Positions 8,412-16,777 of a stretch of DNA of 64,000 bases are shown piece after piece. The position numbers were made by a program, and so were the translations under genes. Under the pieces are notes generated by a model. That model was not told the origin of the DNA, did not search any database, and saw only the letters and a program-made list of their open reading frames with translations. This stretch comes from Lachnospiraceae bacterium G11 (GTDB taxonomy: Bacteria; Bacillota; Clostridia; Lachnospirales; Lachnospiraceae). Numbering within the stretch: position 1 is the stretch's first letter; each line of letters starts with the position of its first letter. The stretch covers positions 171,434 to 235,433 of the forward strand of contig FMWZ01000006.1 of the NCBI GenBank assembly GCA_900103495.1, given 5' to 3'.

Positions 8412-9279
8412 GTATTACAAGGTTTTCTACTATGTTGCCATAAACGGAAGTATCACAAAGGCAGCCAAGGAACTGAATATTTCACAGCCCGCGGTGAGCC
8501 AGGCCATAAGACAGCTTGAGGACTGGCTTAATGTGGTTTTGTTTGTAAGAAGCTCCAAGGGTGTTGTGGTGACAGGGGAAGGCAAGGTTTTATTTGACTA
8601 TGTCTCAAAAGGCTACGAACTTTTTGAAACCGGTGAGAGAAGAGTCAGACAGATGCTTAACCTTGAATACGGCGAGGTAAGAATCGGAGCCAGTGATATG
8701 ACACTTAGATTCTTTCTTCTGCCATACTTGGAGAAGTTCCATGAGAAGTTCCCGGGAGTAAAGGTTTCGGTCACAAACGGTCCCACCCCTGAGACCCTTA
8801 AGCTCCTTGAGGAGGAGGCCATAGATTTTGGCCTTGTAAGTACCCCCATTGAAATGAGGGATGATATTAAACTTAAGAACGTCAGGGAGATTGAAGACGT
8901 TTTTGTCGCGGGAAGACATTTCTTCGGACTTAAGAACAAAACCCTGGATCTCTCAGAACTTGAAAAGCTTCCTTTAATCTGTCTTGAGGGAGAAACCAGT
9001 ACAAGAAAGTACATGGAAGACTTCCTTGAAACCAACAACGTTCATATTTCACCGGAGTTTGAGCTGGCAACATCAGACATGATTGTGGAGTTTGCTCTTA
9101 AGAATCTTGGAATCGGTTCGGTCATGAAGGATTTTGCAGCCCCCTATATTAAAGAGGGGAAACTTTTTGAACTGAGATTCAACAAGATGATTCCAAAGAG
9201 GCGCTTTTGCGTCGCAACAAAGGTGGCGGCACCTTTATCCTACGCCGCAAATAATCTTTTGAAATTAATTGAGGAGTAA
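8395..9279 (+). CDS. LysR-family transcriptional regulator
   Basis: 294 residues. The N-terminal winged helix-turn-helix is typical (YYVAINGSITKAAKELNISQ then PAVSQAIRQLE, about residues 11-43). It is followed by a periplasmic-binding-protein-like effector domain from about residue 90 (YGEVRIGASDMTLRFFLLPY). The effector is not predictable. It overlaps the small membrane gene upstream and is 5 bases from the HAD gene downstream, so the three form one unit. Many LysR proteins control a divergent neighbour; here the divergent gene is the minus-strand membrane protein at 7528-8001. Confidence 0.93.
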   Translation: MTNNLEYYKVFYYVAINGSITKAAKELNISQPAVSQAIRQLEDWLNVVLFVRSSKGVVVTGEGKVLFDYVSKGYELFETGERRVRQMLNLEYGEVRIGASDMTLRFFLLPYLEKFHEKFPGVKVSVTNGPTPETLKLLEEEAIDFGLVSTPIEMRDDIKLKNVREIEDVFVAGRHFFGLKNKTLDLSELEKLPLICLEGETSTRKYMEDFLETNNVHISPEFELATSDMIVEFALKNLGIGSVMKDFAAPYIKEGKLFELRFNKMIPKRRFCVATKVAAPLSYAANNLLKLIEE

Positions 9280-9284
9280 GTTTT

Positions 9285-9887
9285 ATGATTAAGAATGTTA
9301 TCTTCGACATAGGAAACGTGCTTACGAACTATCGCTGGCACGATTTTATGGTAGATAAGGGATACACGGAAGAACAGATTGAACGCCTCGCCAAGGCAAC
9401 GGTTTACAACGCAGCCTGGAATGAGTTCGACAGAGGTGTTTATACAGAGGAAGAAATCTATCAGGCTTTCATTGCTGCGGACCCTGAGATTGAAGACTGG
9501 ATCAGAAGCGTGTTTGCAGACTGTAACGGCCTTGTTACCAAGAGAGATTTCGCTATTCCCTGGCTTGAGGAGTTAAAGAGCAAGGGCTATAAGGTTTATT
9601 ACCTTTCCAATTTCTCTGAGAAAGCAAAGGTTGAGTGTGCCGAGGCCCTGGATTTCATACCCCACATGAACGGCGGATACTTATCATACACCGTGAAGAT
9701 GATTAAGCCCGACCCTGCATTCTATAACCTGCTTCTTACCACATATGATTTAAAGGCGGAGGAGTGCGTTTTTATCGACGATACTCCCAAAAACATCAAG
9801 GCCGGCGAGGAGCTTGGCATAAGAGGCATCGTATACAAGGACCTTGAGCAGGTTAAGGCAGATCTTAAAGCCATGGGCGTCTGCTAA
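9285..9887 (+). CDS. HAD-superfamily phosphatase, YihX-like
   Basis: 200 residues. HAD motif I is FDIGNVL (nucleophile Asp8, with Gly in place of the usual second Asp, as in the YihX group). Motif II is the YLSNFS serine, motif III the IKPDP lysine and motif IV CVFIDDTPKN. A helical cap lies between motifs I and II. YihX-like enzymes dephosphorylate sugar phosphates such as glucose-1-phosphate, but substrate prediction within HAD proteins is unreliable. It is coupled to the LysR gene by a 5-bp gap with GGAG before the ATG. Confidence 0.88.
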   Translation: MIKNVIFDIGNVLTNYRWHDFMVDKGYTEEQIERLAKATVYNAAWNEFDRGVYTEEEIYQAFIAADPEIEDWIRSVFADCNGLVTKRDFAIPWLEELKSKGYKVYYLSNFSEKAKVECAEALDFIPHMNGGYLSYTVKMIKPDPAFYNLLLTTYDLKAEECVFIDDTPKNIKAGEELGIRGIVYKDLEQVKADLKAMGVC

Positions 9888-9911
9888 ATAGAAGTTTACT
9901 AACCAAAGGAT

Positions 9912-9939
9912 TTGAGATATACTTTTTTATATCTATTAT
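9912..9939 (+). promoter_or_regulatory. Probable promoter of the SEC-C gene
   Basis: TTGAGA (9912-9917), a 16-base spacer and TATTAT (9934-9939). A palindrome AGATATA/TATATCT (9915-9921 and 9928-9934) occupies the spacer and could be an operator or simply AT-rich sequence. Confidence 0.5.
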
Positions 9940-9960
9940 TGAGAAAAGGTGGTTTTTACT

Positions 9961-10467
9961 ATGAGTTTATTAGATACCTGGAGAGAGACCGCGTACTCTC
10001 CCACCGCAAGCAAAGATGATTTAAGAAGATTATGGAAGGCTTATTTCGAGAAAGAGAAAGAAATCTACGCAAGCCTTCTTTCCAACCCTGATGAGGTTGT
10101 AGAGGGAACTGTTGATGAGCTGGCCGACAAGTATGACGTCGAGCTTATGACCATGGTTGGATTCCTTGACGGAATCAACGACAGCCTTAAGACTCCCAAC
10201 CCCATCGAGGAGATGGACGAGAACACCAAGGTTTCTTTGGACTTCGACAAGGAGCTCCTCTACAAGAACATGGTTGCAGCCAGCGCCGATTGGCTCTATG
10301 GCCTTGAGCAGTGGAACGACATCTTCTCAGAGGAGAAGCAGAAAGAGCTCTACAAGGAGCAGAAGTCTTCAATGACAATCGTTAAGGATGCCAAGGTTTA
10401 TCCCAACGATCCCTGCCCCTGCGGAAGCGGCAAGAAGTACAAAAAGTGCTGCGGAAAGAATAAATAA
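9961..10467 (+). CDS. SEC-C zinc-motif protein
   Basis: 168 residues. The last 25 residues are a SecA-type C-terminal zinc motif ([18 protein letters not shown]), with Cys-X-Cys and Cys-Cys ligands. The N-terminal ~135 residues are helical and acidic and have no signal peptide. In SecA this motif contacts SecB and the ribosome. In small stand-alone proteins its role is not established, though a link to translation or nascent chains is often assumed. The ATG at 9961 is chosen over an upstream GTG at 9949 because the AAAGGTGG sequence lies just before it. It appears to be a single-gene unit with its own promoter and terminator. Confidence 0.85.
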   Translation: MSLLDTWRETAYSPTASKDDLRRLWKAYFEKEKEIYASLLSNPDEVVEGTVDELADKYDVELMTMVGFLDGINDSLKTPNPIEEMDENTKVSLDFDKELLYKNMVAASADWLYGLEQWNDIFSEEKQKELYKEQKSSMTIVKDAKVYPNDPCPCGSGKKYKKCCGKNK

Positions 10468-10516
10468 GAGCAAAGGCATTACCGATAGACGGTTAGCCCG
10501 AATAGGATTTTTGATT

Positions 10517-10559
10517 AAAATAATCGCCTAATCTTCTCAGGGACAAGGCGATTATTTTT
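10517..10559 (+). terminator. Terminator after the SEC-C gene
   Basis: A perfect 13-bp stem (10517-10529 with 10546-10558) and a 16-base loop, followed by T-rich sequence. Because the stem's outer part is A/T, the run of T is partly inside the helix. Confidence 0.8.
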
Positions 10560-10614
10560 GTGCCTTTTTATGTGGTATTATTAATAAAGATACGAAAAAA
10601 GGAGGACTGTAGAG

Positions 10615-11463
10615 ATGTCTTGGATAAACAAATATATGAATATAAAAGGGATAAGAATTCTTAGTGCCATATTAATTGCAGCCATATCCTTTTTTCTTTT
10701 GGCTACAAAGGTCCCGGAAACCAAACCGGTGAAGGCTACACTTCAAAATGTTGAAGAAAGCAAGGAGACCGTATTTAAGTTTGCAGGTGCTGTTGTAGCT
10801 TCATCCCTGGCAATATCGGCCCTGCCTGATGACTTTGCATCGCCCCTTGCCAATTCCTTTACAGACATGAACAAGTATTTCGTCATAATTCTCGCTGCGC
10901 TGATGATTGAGAGACTTCTAATGGTCGTGGGTGTTGATCTGGTATTTACATGGGTTATTCCCATCGCATGTGCCATATACATCATTGCAATCATTAAAGA
11001 TAAGCGCAGTTGGAGAGTGTTTTCATATAAGGTTGCTGCATTCGCAATGCTGCTGCTTCTTGTGGTACCTGTAAGCACACATCTTTCAAAGGTGTACGGA
11101 GAAGAGTATCTGGATTATGTTGATGAGACCATAGAGGAAACGTCAGCAGGTACGGAAAAGATTAATAATGCAATGCAAAGCAGTGATGGAGATTCAACTG
11201 TTTTTGACAAAATAAGCGAAGCCTTCAAAAACGCCATGAGCGGCATTGATGACCTTATTACATTTTTCAAGAACGGAATAAAGAAGTGCATGAACTCCAT
11301 CGCAGTTCTTATTGTAACCACATGCGTTGTGCCTGTTGTGGTTTTGCTGTTACTGGTGGTTGTATTTAAGATGATGTTTAAGACGGCCATAAGGCTGCCT
11401 GAGGGCTATGCCATTACGAAGAAAGAATACGGGAAGCCGGAGGTGACAGCTGATGAAGATTAA
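10615..11463 (+). CDS. Multi-pass membrane protein of unknown function
   Basis: 282 residues with about five hydrophobic segments: 13-30, 82-103, 108-128, 140-155 and 226-250. Between the last two is a charged region (residues about 160-225), probably extracytoplasmic, with Glu/Ser/Thr-rich helices. AAGGAGG is at 10599-10605. The stop overlaps the next ORF by 11 bases, so it is coupled to the DUF4230-type gene. Pairs like this recur in Lachnospiraceae by my recollection, with no assigned function. Confidence 0.75.
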   Translation: MSWINKYMNIKGIRILSAILIAAISFFLLATKVPETKPVKATLQNVEESKETVFKFAGAVVASSLAISALPDDFASPLANSFTDMNKYFVIILAALMIERLLMVVGVDLVFTWVIPIACAIYIIAIIKDKRSWRVFSYKVAAFAMLLLLVVPVSTHLSKVYGEEYLDYVDETIEETSAGTEKINNAMQSSDGDSTVFDKISEAFKNAMSGIDDLITFFKNGIKKCMNSIAVLIVTTCVVPVVVLLLLVVVFKMMFKTAIRLPEGYAITKKEYGKPEVTADED

Positions 11464-12145
11464 CATTACCAGGATAGTTATCATCGCTTTACTTGTTGCG
11501 ATTATAGCAGTAGTTGTTATCGGCGTGGGATTGCGCCTTAACAGGAAAAGCAACTCGGATTACAGTGATGGCGTAATTCAGATTGACCCCAACACCATAT
11601 ATCTTGAGGGAAGCGGAGTTGAGGTTAATTTTTCAGAAGTACTCTTATCCAATCAGAAAGAGCAGCGTAAGCTTATCGTCAGTGAGCAGGAAGCCAAGGT
11701 GGAGACAGAACTTACTGACAGGTTAATCAAGAGCTGGGATTATGATTTCCTGAAGAAAACGCAGAAGGTGTCTTATGAAGGCAAAGGCTACTTCGTAGTT
11801 GATCTTGATAACATTACTGAGGACAGAATCGTAGATGACAAAGATGCGAAAACCGTAACGATTCTCATCGATCATTCCCGCCTTGAGGTTGTGGACATCG
11901 ACCCCAATAAAGTTTCCATCGGAGAGGTAAAAGAAGGTTTTCTTGCCAGAGGGGACATAGAACTTACTCTAAAGGATTACAACGAGATTGAGAAAGAGTT
12001 AAAGAAGCGCATGGAAGAGAAGTTTAATACCGTATCAAACGGCCAGACCGCCGATGACCTGGCTCTTAAGATGGTGAAGGAAGTTTATGAGCCCATCGTA
12101 AAGGCTATTGATGCGGAGTATAAGGTTGTTGTTGCGTTTAAATAG
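11453..12145 (+). CDS. DUF4230-type membrane-anchored protein
   Basis: 230 residues. One N-terminal transmembrane helix (about 6-28) is followed by an extracytoplasmic domain with the feel of DUF4230: a Trp-Asp-Tyr-Asp region, a KKTQKVSYEGKGYFVVDLDN strand pattern, a VTILIDHSRLEVVDID strand and a long C-terminal amphipathic helix. The family assignment is from recollection of its pattern and is moderate. The function is unknown. It is translationally coupled to the upstream multi-pass protein by an 11-bp overlap. Confidence 0.72.
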   Translation: MKINITRIVIIALLVAIIAVVVIGVGLRLNRKSNSDYSDGVIQIDPNTIYLEGSGVEVNFSEVLLSNQKEQRKLIVSEQEAKVETELTDRLIKSWDYDFLKKTQKVSYEGKGYFVVDLDNITEDRIVDDKDAKTVTILIDHSRLEVVDIDPNKVSIGEVKEGFLARGDIELTLKDYNEIEKELKKRMEEKFNTVSNGQTADDLALKMVKEVYEPIVKAIDAEYKVVVAFK

Positions 12146-12158
12146 AGGGGTAATGTGG

Positions 12159-12187
12159 TTGACATACCCCCTGAAACTCTTTAAACT
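12159..12187 (+). promoter_or_regulatory. Probable trpS promoter
   Basis: TTGACA (12159-12164), 17 bases and TAAACT (12182-12187, 4 of 6 matches). The predicted transcript start near 12194 would place the palindromic element at 12193-12229 at the very 5' end of the trpS leader. No T-box signature is present in the 117-bp intergenic region. Confidence 0.5.
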
Positions 12188-12192
12188 AAATA

Positions 12193-12229
12193 AATGTGAC
12201 AATCCGGGACAGACCCCACCTGTCACATT
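12193..12229. repeat. Palindromic element, divergent GGGACAG family copy
   Basis: AATGTGACA (12193-12201) and TGTCACATT (12221-12229) are perfect complements around a core containing GGGACAGACCCC. The core resembles the four related elements at 31483, 34379, 36228 and 63645. It lies 47 bases downstream of a stop codon and immediately upstream of trpS. Confidence 0.65.
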
Positions 12230-12262
12230 ATGCGAAATTATATAGAAAATGAGGATATATTA

Positions 12263-13354
12263 ATGGAGAGTAAAAAGAAGGTCATACTTACCGGCGACAG
12301 GCCTACGGGTAGACTTCATATAGGACATTATGTTGGAAGCTTGCGCCGCAGAGTGGAACTTCAGAATTCCGGTGAATTTGATAAGATTTTCATCATGATT
12401 GCGGATGCACAGGCACTTACTGACAATGCGGACAATCCTGAGAAGGTCAGACAGAATATTATAGAGGTTGCATTGGATTACATGTCAGCAGGCATTGATC
12501 CTTCTAAGTCAAACATCCTGATTCAGTCACAGATTGCCGAGCTTACAGAGCTTTGCTTCTATTATATGAATCTTGTTACAGTGCCCAGACTTGAGCGTAA
12601 CCCTACCGTTAAATCAGAGATTAAGATGAGAAACTTCACAGGTGTTCCTGTAGGTTTCTACACATATCCCATAAGCCAGGCTGCTGATATCACAGCATTC
12701 CAGGCGACAACCGTTCCTGCAGGCGAGGACCAGGAGCCCATGCTTGAGCAGACCAGAGAAATCGTAAGAAGCTTCAACTTCACTTACGGCGATACTTTGG
12801 TAGAGCCCAAGATTCTCCTTCCCGAGAACGAAGCCTGCTTAAGACTTCCCGGCACAGACGGACAGGCCAAGATGAGTAAGTCCCTTGGAAACTGCATCTA
12901 CCTTTCCGACCCTTCCGATGAAGTTAAGAAAAAAGTAATGTCAATGTACACCGATCCCCTTCACTTACAGGTTTCCGATCCCGGACACCTTGAGGGCAAC
13001 ACGGTATTCACATATCTTGATGCTTTCTGCAAGGATGAGCACTTCGAGCGTTACTGCCCTGATTATGCTAACCTTCAGGAGATGAAGGACCATTACACAA
13101 GAGGCGGCCTTGGAGACGTTAAGGTTAAGAAGTTCTTACTTGCAGTTCTTGAGGAAACTCTTGAACCCATGAGAGTGAAGAGAGCAGAGCTTGAGAAGGA
13201 TATTCCTTATGTTGTTGATGTTCTCAAGAAGGGAACCGAGGCAGCAAGAGAGGTTGCAAGCCAGACTCTTCGCGATGTGAAGAACGCAATGAAGATTAAC
13301 TACTTCGAGGATCCCGACTGGATTAAGGAGCAGGAAGAGAAGTACAAAGGCTAA
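12263..13354 (+). CDS. trpS: Tryptophan--tRNA ligase
   Basis: 363 residues, a class I aminoacyl-tRNA synthetase that charges tRNA-Trp. The HIGH-type motif is [12 protein letters not shown] near residue 18 and the KMSKS motif is AKMSKSLGN near residue 205. The start at ATG 12263 has GAGGA at 12251-12255. An upstream in-frame ATG at 12230 abuts the palindromic element and is less likely. The gene is monocistronic, with a probable promoter at 12159 and a strong terminator at 13391. Confidence 0.95.
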   Translation: MESKKKVILTGDRPTGRLHIGHYVGSLRRRVELQNSGEFDKIFIMIADAQALTDNADNPEKVRQNIIEVALDYMSAGIDPSKSNILIQSQIAELTELCFYYMNLVTVPRLERNPTVKSEIKMRNFTGVPVGFYTYPISQAADITAFQATTVPAGEDQEPMLEQTREIVRSFNFTYGDTLVEPKILLPENEACLRLPGTDGQAKMSKSLGNCIYLSDPSDEVKKKVMSMYTDPLHLQVSDPGHLEGNTVFTYLDAFCKDEHFERYCPDYANLQEMKDHYTRGGLGDVKVKKFLLAVLEETLEPMRVKRAELEKDIPYVVDVLKKGTEAAREVASQTLRDVKNAMKINYFEDPDWIKEQEEKYKG

Positions 13355-13390
13355 GGCTGTTAAATCAGAAAAGAAAACAAATTCAAAATT

Positions 13391-13425
13391 AAGCCCCGAG
13401 GAGCGGTAAAGCCCTCGGGGCTTTT
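13391..13425 (+). terminator. trpS terminator
   Basis: AAGCCCCGAGG (13391-13401) pairs with CCTCGGGGCTT (13413-13423), with an 11-base loop, followed by TT. Confidence 0.85.
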
Positions 13426-13501
13426 GCTTTTGTATTTTCGTCTAATCTGAGCCTTTGTATCCTTGGATGGTTTACATAAGTTTGGCCTATTTTGAGGTGG
13501 A

Positions 13502-13537
13502 GCATATAAAAAACAGGAAAATGCCATTTTTATCCGC
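13502..13537. repeat. 36-base repeat, copy 1
   Basis: It begins GCATATAAAAA and ends ATTTTTATCCGC. The two ends are themselves imperfect inverted repeats of each other. It matches the unit at 13649-13684 in length and ends, while the middle differs. Confidence 0.6.
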
Positions 13538-13563
13538 CTTTTTTCTTGTTAATCAGCATGAAT

Positions 13564-13600
13564 TACGTGTAAAAACGTCAAAATCTCCCTTTTTCACGTA
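13564..13600. repeat. Imperfect inverted repeat in non-coding stretch
   Basis: TACGTGTAAAAA at 13564-13575 faces TTTTTCACGTA at 13590-13600. It is hairpin-capable with one unpaired T. Confidence 0.45.
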
Positions 13601-13648
13601 TCTCGGGGCCCAGAAATCATTCTTTCGGTTAACATAACAAGAAAACAA

Positions 13649-13684
13649 GCATATAAAAATGACGATTTTGCGATTTTTATCCGC
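13649..13684. repeat. 36-base repeat, copy 2
   Basis: The same length and end sequences as 13502-13537. It is preceded by GGTTAACATAA at 13627. Confidence 0.6.
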
Positions 13685-13792
13685 TTTTCCCGGTGCGGCG
13701 GCCCCAATTTGGTTGACATAACTCCAGTATCTTCCCTCATTCCCGGCCCATACCCGAGCAAACCGCAGGAATGAAAGGAAACTTCCTCAAAC

Positions 13793-13821
13793 TTGAAAAA
13801 TACCTATCAGGATGTTATAAT
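13793..13821 (+). promoter_or_regulatory. Promoter of the BMP lipoprotein gene
   Basis: TTGAAA (13793-13798), 17 bases and TATAAT (13816-13821). The leader is about 45 bases and ends with AGGAGG at 13859-13864. Confidence 0.8.
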
Positions 13822-13872
13822 GACACGAAGTGAGGCACAGTGTCCCACGACAAATAACAGGAGGATATAGAA

Positions 13873-15075
13873 ATGAAAAAGTTTTTATCACTCGTACTTG
13901 CAATGTGCATGGTATTTGCACTCTGCGCTTGTGGCGGTGAGCAGGCAGCTACTTCTACAACAGAAACAGCTACCGAGAACACTGAAGCTGCAGTAGAGAG
14001 CACAGAAGCAGCTGCAACAGAGACAACTGAAGCAGCAGCTACAACTTACACAAAGGGAAATGACGTTCCCGATGAGATGACTTCCGCAGACGGAAAGTAT
14101 CAGATCGCACTCGTTACTGATGTAGGTCAGTTAAAGGATGGTTCCTTCAACGAGGGTACATGGAACGGTGTTAAGCTTTATGCTGCTAACAACGGCAAGA
14201 GCTACAAGTATTATCAGCCCGCTAACGGTTCTGAGGCTACTGATGATGACCGTTACGATGCAATGGCTGCTGCTTGTGAAGCAGGCGCTGAGCTCGTTGT
14301 AGCTCCCGGCTTCCTTCAGGCTACAGCTCTTGAGAAGGCTGCTAAGGCATATCCTGATTCACACTTCCTTTTCATCGATGGTTGGGATCTTGGTCTTGAC
14401 AACGTTAAGGCTGTTGCTTACCAGGAAGAGCAGTGTGGTTACTTCGCAGGTTATGCAGTAGTTAAAGAAGGTTACACAAAGTTAGGCTTCTGCGGTGGCG
14501 GCGGCGGAACAAACCCTGCATGCTGCAGATACGGTTACGGCTTCGTTCAGGGTGCTAACGCAGCAGCTGCTGAGCTTGGCGTAGACGTAGAGGTTCAGTA
14601 CACATGGTTATATGGTTCAACATACTCACCTTCAACTGAGTTACAGACACTTGTAAACGGTTGGTACAAGAACGGTACAGAAGTTGTATTCGCTTGTGGT
14701 GGTACACTTTGCCAGTCTGTATTCGCAGCAGCTGCTGAGAACGACGGCAAGACCATCGGTGTTGACGTTGACCAGTCAGGTGATTCTGACACAGTTATTA
14801 CTTCAGCTATGAAAGAGCTTGCTAACTCTGTTCAGCAGATGGCTGCTAAGAACGATGCAGGCGAGTGGGCTAACCTTGAAGGTTGTGTAGTACTTGGTGC
14901 TGCTGACAACGATACAGGTATCCCTACAGAGAACTGGCAGTTCGAGAAGTTCACTGTTGACGAGTATCAGGCAATGTTTGACAGCGTAGCAAGCGGTTCA
15001 CTTGTAATCGATGCTGACTACGAGGCAAACTTTGGTCAGGATTACAGCAACGTTACAGTTAACGTAGTTGAATAA
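13873..15075 (+). CDS. BMP-family nucleoside-binding lipoprotein
   Basis: 400 residues. A signal peptide ends in a lipobox (LCAC, lipidated Cys20). A Thr/Glu/Ala-rich linker (about 25-60) is followed by a Bmp/PnrA-type periplasmic-binding fold: VTDVGQLKDGSFNEGTWNGV with the conserved DGSFN segment, and VVAPGFLQATALEKAAKAYP. BMP proteins bind purine nucleosides for ABC import. That role is supported here by the ATPase and permeases downstream and by uridine and thymidine kinase genes in the same cluster. Codon use is strongly biased, as in highly expressed genes. It has its own terminator, so the binding protein can be made in excess over the transporter. Confidence 0.93.
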   Translation: MKKFLSLVLAMCMVFALCACGGEQAATSTTETATENTEAAVESTEAAATETTEAAATTYTKGNDVPDEMTSADGKYQIALVTDVGQLKDGSFNEGTWNGVKLYAANNGKSYKYYQPANGSEATDDDRYDAMAAACEAGAELVVAPGFLQATALEKAAKAYPDSHFLFIDGWDLGLDNVKAVAYQEEQCGYFAGYAVVKEGYTKLGFCGGGGGTNPACCRYGYGFVQGANAAAAELGVDVEVQYTWLYGSTYSPSTELQTLVNGWYKNGTEVVFACGGTLCQSVFAAAAENDGKTIGVDVDQSGDSDTVITSAMKELANSVQQMAAKNDAGEWANLEGCVVLGAADNDTGIPTENWQFEKFTVDEYQAMFDSVASGSLVIDADYEANFGQDYSNVTVNVVE

Positions 15076-15090
15076 TTTTAGCCAATTTAA

Positions 15091-15124
15091 AGGGCTGTGG
15101 AGACATCTCTACAGCTCTTTTTTT
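15091..15124 (+). terminator. Terminator after the BMP gene
   Basis: AGGGCTGTGG (15091-15100) pairs with CTACAGCTCT (15109-15118) through G-U-tolerant pairing, followed by a T-run to 15124. Confidence 0.8.
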
Positions 15125-15138
15125 GTGCGTTTTTTCAA

Positions 15139-15167
15139 TTGCAAATGGGCCTTTCAACAAGTATAAT
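15139..15167 (+). promoter_or_regulatory. Promoter of the nucleoside ABC operon
   Basis: TTGCAA (15139-15144), 17 bases and TATAAT (15162-15167). It gives the ATPase-permease-salvage operon separate expression from the binding protein. Confidence 0.7.
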
Positions 15168-15220
15168 TAATAATAGCGTGGGGCTTTATAACCCCTAAGA
15201 TTATTAAGGGAGGTCGAAGC

Positions 15221-16777
15221 ATGGCAAACAATTCAGAATACGTAATTGAAATGCTTCACATAACGAAAGAGTTTCCCGGAATCAAAGCGAACGATGACAT
15301 CACTCTTCAGCTTAAGAAGGGTGAAATTCATGCGCTTTTGGGAGAGAACGGCGCCGGTAAGTCTACTCTTATGAGCGTTTTGTTTGGTCTCTACCAGCCG
15401 GAGCAGGGAATCATCAAGAAGGACGGAGTGGAGGTTAAGATCAATGACCCCAACGATGCTACCGCTCTTCATATCGGAATGGTTCACCAGCATTTTAAAC
15501 TTGTTGATGTCTTTACAGTTCTCGACAACATCATTCTCGGAGCTGAAGACACCAAGTTTGGTTTCCTTCAGAAGAAGGAAGCAAGAAAGAAGGTAAAGGA
15601 TCTCTCCGAGAGATACGGACTTCACGTTGATCTTGACGCAAAGGTTGAGGATATTACCGTAGGTATGCAGCAGCGTACAGAAATCTTAAAGATGCTTTAC
15701 AGAGATAATGAAATTCTCATCTTCGATGAGCCTACGGCGGTTCTTACCCCTCAGGAAATCGAAGAGTTGATGCAGATAATGAAGAACCTTGCCAAAGAGG
15801 GTAAGTCCATCCTCTTCATTTCTCATAAGCTTAATGAGATTATGGAGGTTGCTGACAGAGTTACCGTTCTTAGAAGAGGCAAGTATGTAGATACCGTTAA
15901 TACCAAAGATACCAACAAGCAGGAACTTTCCAACATGATGGTTGGACGTCCTGTTCAGCTTCAGGTTGTCAAGGACGAGGCTAAGCCCACAGATGTGGTT
16001 CTTGATATCAAGGACATGTGCGTTTATAACGAGGTCCACAAGAAGGACGCCGTCCACAACGTGACCATGCAGGTTCGTAAAGGCGAAATCGTCTGTATCG
16101 CCGGTATCGACGGAAACGGCCAGACTGAGTTCATCCATGGCCTTACGGGACTTTCAAAGATTACCGGCGGAACTGTTAAGATCTGCGGTAAGGATGTTAC
16201 CAAGGCTTCAATTTCAGGCAAGAGCGAGAATATGTCACATATTCCCGAGGACCGTCACAAACACGGCCTTGTGCTTGATTTTACCCTTGAAAACAATTTG
16301 GTACTTCAGAGATTCCAGGACCCTCAGTTCCAGAATCACGGATTTATCAAGTTTGACAGTGTAAGAAAGTATGCAGAGGACCTTATCGAGCAGTTCGACG
16401 TTCGTTCAGGACAGGGTCCCATTACAATTGCCCGTTCCATGTCCGGTGGTAACCAGCAGAAGGCAATCATAGCAAGAGAACTTGACAGAAACAAAGCCCT
16501 TGTTGTTGCCGTTCAGCCCACCCGTGGACTTGACGTAGGTGCAATCGAATACATTCATTCACAGCTTGTTAAGCAAAGAGACGAAGGCAAGGCAGTGCTT
16601 TTAGTCTCTCTTGAGCTGGAAGAGGTTATGTCCCTTTCAGACAGAATTCTTGTTATGTATGAAGGCGAGATAGTTGCAGAGTGTGATCCTAAGAAGGTTA
16701 CGGCTCAGGAACTCGGCCTTTACATGGCAGGAGCCAAAAGACAGGATAATAAGGATAAGGAGGTGGCAGGCGCATGA
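15221..16777 (+). CDS. Nucleoside ABC transporter, tandem ATPase subunit
   Basis: 518 residues with two nucleotide-binding domains, as in RbsA/NupO-type importers. Domain 1 has Walker A GENGAGKST (about residue 42) and Walker B ILIFDEPTAVLTP. Domain 2 has the degenerate Walker A GIDGNGQTE (about residue 296) usual for this family, and signature MSGGNQQK. GGGAGG is at 15208-15213. It energises import by the two permeases that follow, the first of which overlaps it by four bases (ATGA). It is homologous in arrangement to the Bacillus nupNOPQ guanosine importer. Confidence 0.94.
   Translation: MANNSEYVIEMLHITKEFPGIKANDDITLQLKKGEIHALLGENGAGKSTLMSVLFGLYQPEQGIIKKDGVEVKINDPNDATALHIGMVHQHFKLVDVFTVLDNIILGAEDTKFGFLQKKEARKKVKDLSERYGLHVDLDAKVEDITVGMQQRTEILKMLYRDNEILIFDEPTAVLTPQEIEELMQIMKNLAKEGKSILFISHKLNEIMEVADRVTVLRRGKYVDTVNTKDTNKQELSNMMVGRPVQLQVVKDEAKPTDVVLDIKDMCVYNEVHKKDAVHNVTMQVRKGEIVCIAGIDGNGQTEFIHGLTGLSKITGGTVKICGKDVTKASISGKSENMSHIPEDRHKHGLVLDFTLENNLVLQRFQDPQFQNHGFIKFDSVRKYAEDLIEQFDVRSGQGPITIARSMSGGNQQKAIIARELDRNKALVVAVQPTRGLDVGAIEYIHSQLVKQRDEGKAVLLVSLELEEVMSLSDRILVMYEGEIVAECDPKKVTAQELGLYMAGAKRQDNKDKEVAGA

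Larger units (their letters stand above)
13426..13792. other. Non-coding stretch with internal repeats
   Basis: No convincing gene lies here. Three copies of GGTT(T/A/G)ACATAA occur at 13469-13479, 13627-13637 and 13711-13721. The first two are each followed by a 36-base unit with identical ends, GCATATAAAAA and ATTTTTATCCGC (13502-13537 and 13649-13684). A hairpin-capable pair lies between them. A 60-codon open frame (13455-13637) crosses these repeats and has no ribosome binding site. The stretch could be decayed repeats or an uncharacterised RNA. Confidence 0.5.

Noticed and set aside
12146..12262. T-box riboswitch upstream of trpS
   Set aside because: The gap is too short, and neither a T-box sequence nor an antiterminator/terminator pair is present.
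13455..13637. 60-codon open frame in the trpS-BMP gap
   Set aside because: It has no ribosome binding site, crosses the repeated GGTTnACATAA/36-base units and shows no protein-like composition.
13793..13872. Purine riboswitch in the BMP leader
   Set aside because: The leader is about 45 bases and lacks the conserved purine aptamer loops.
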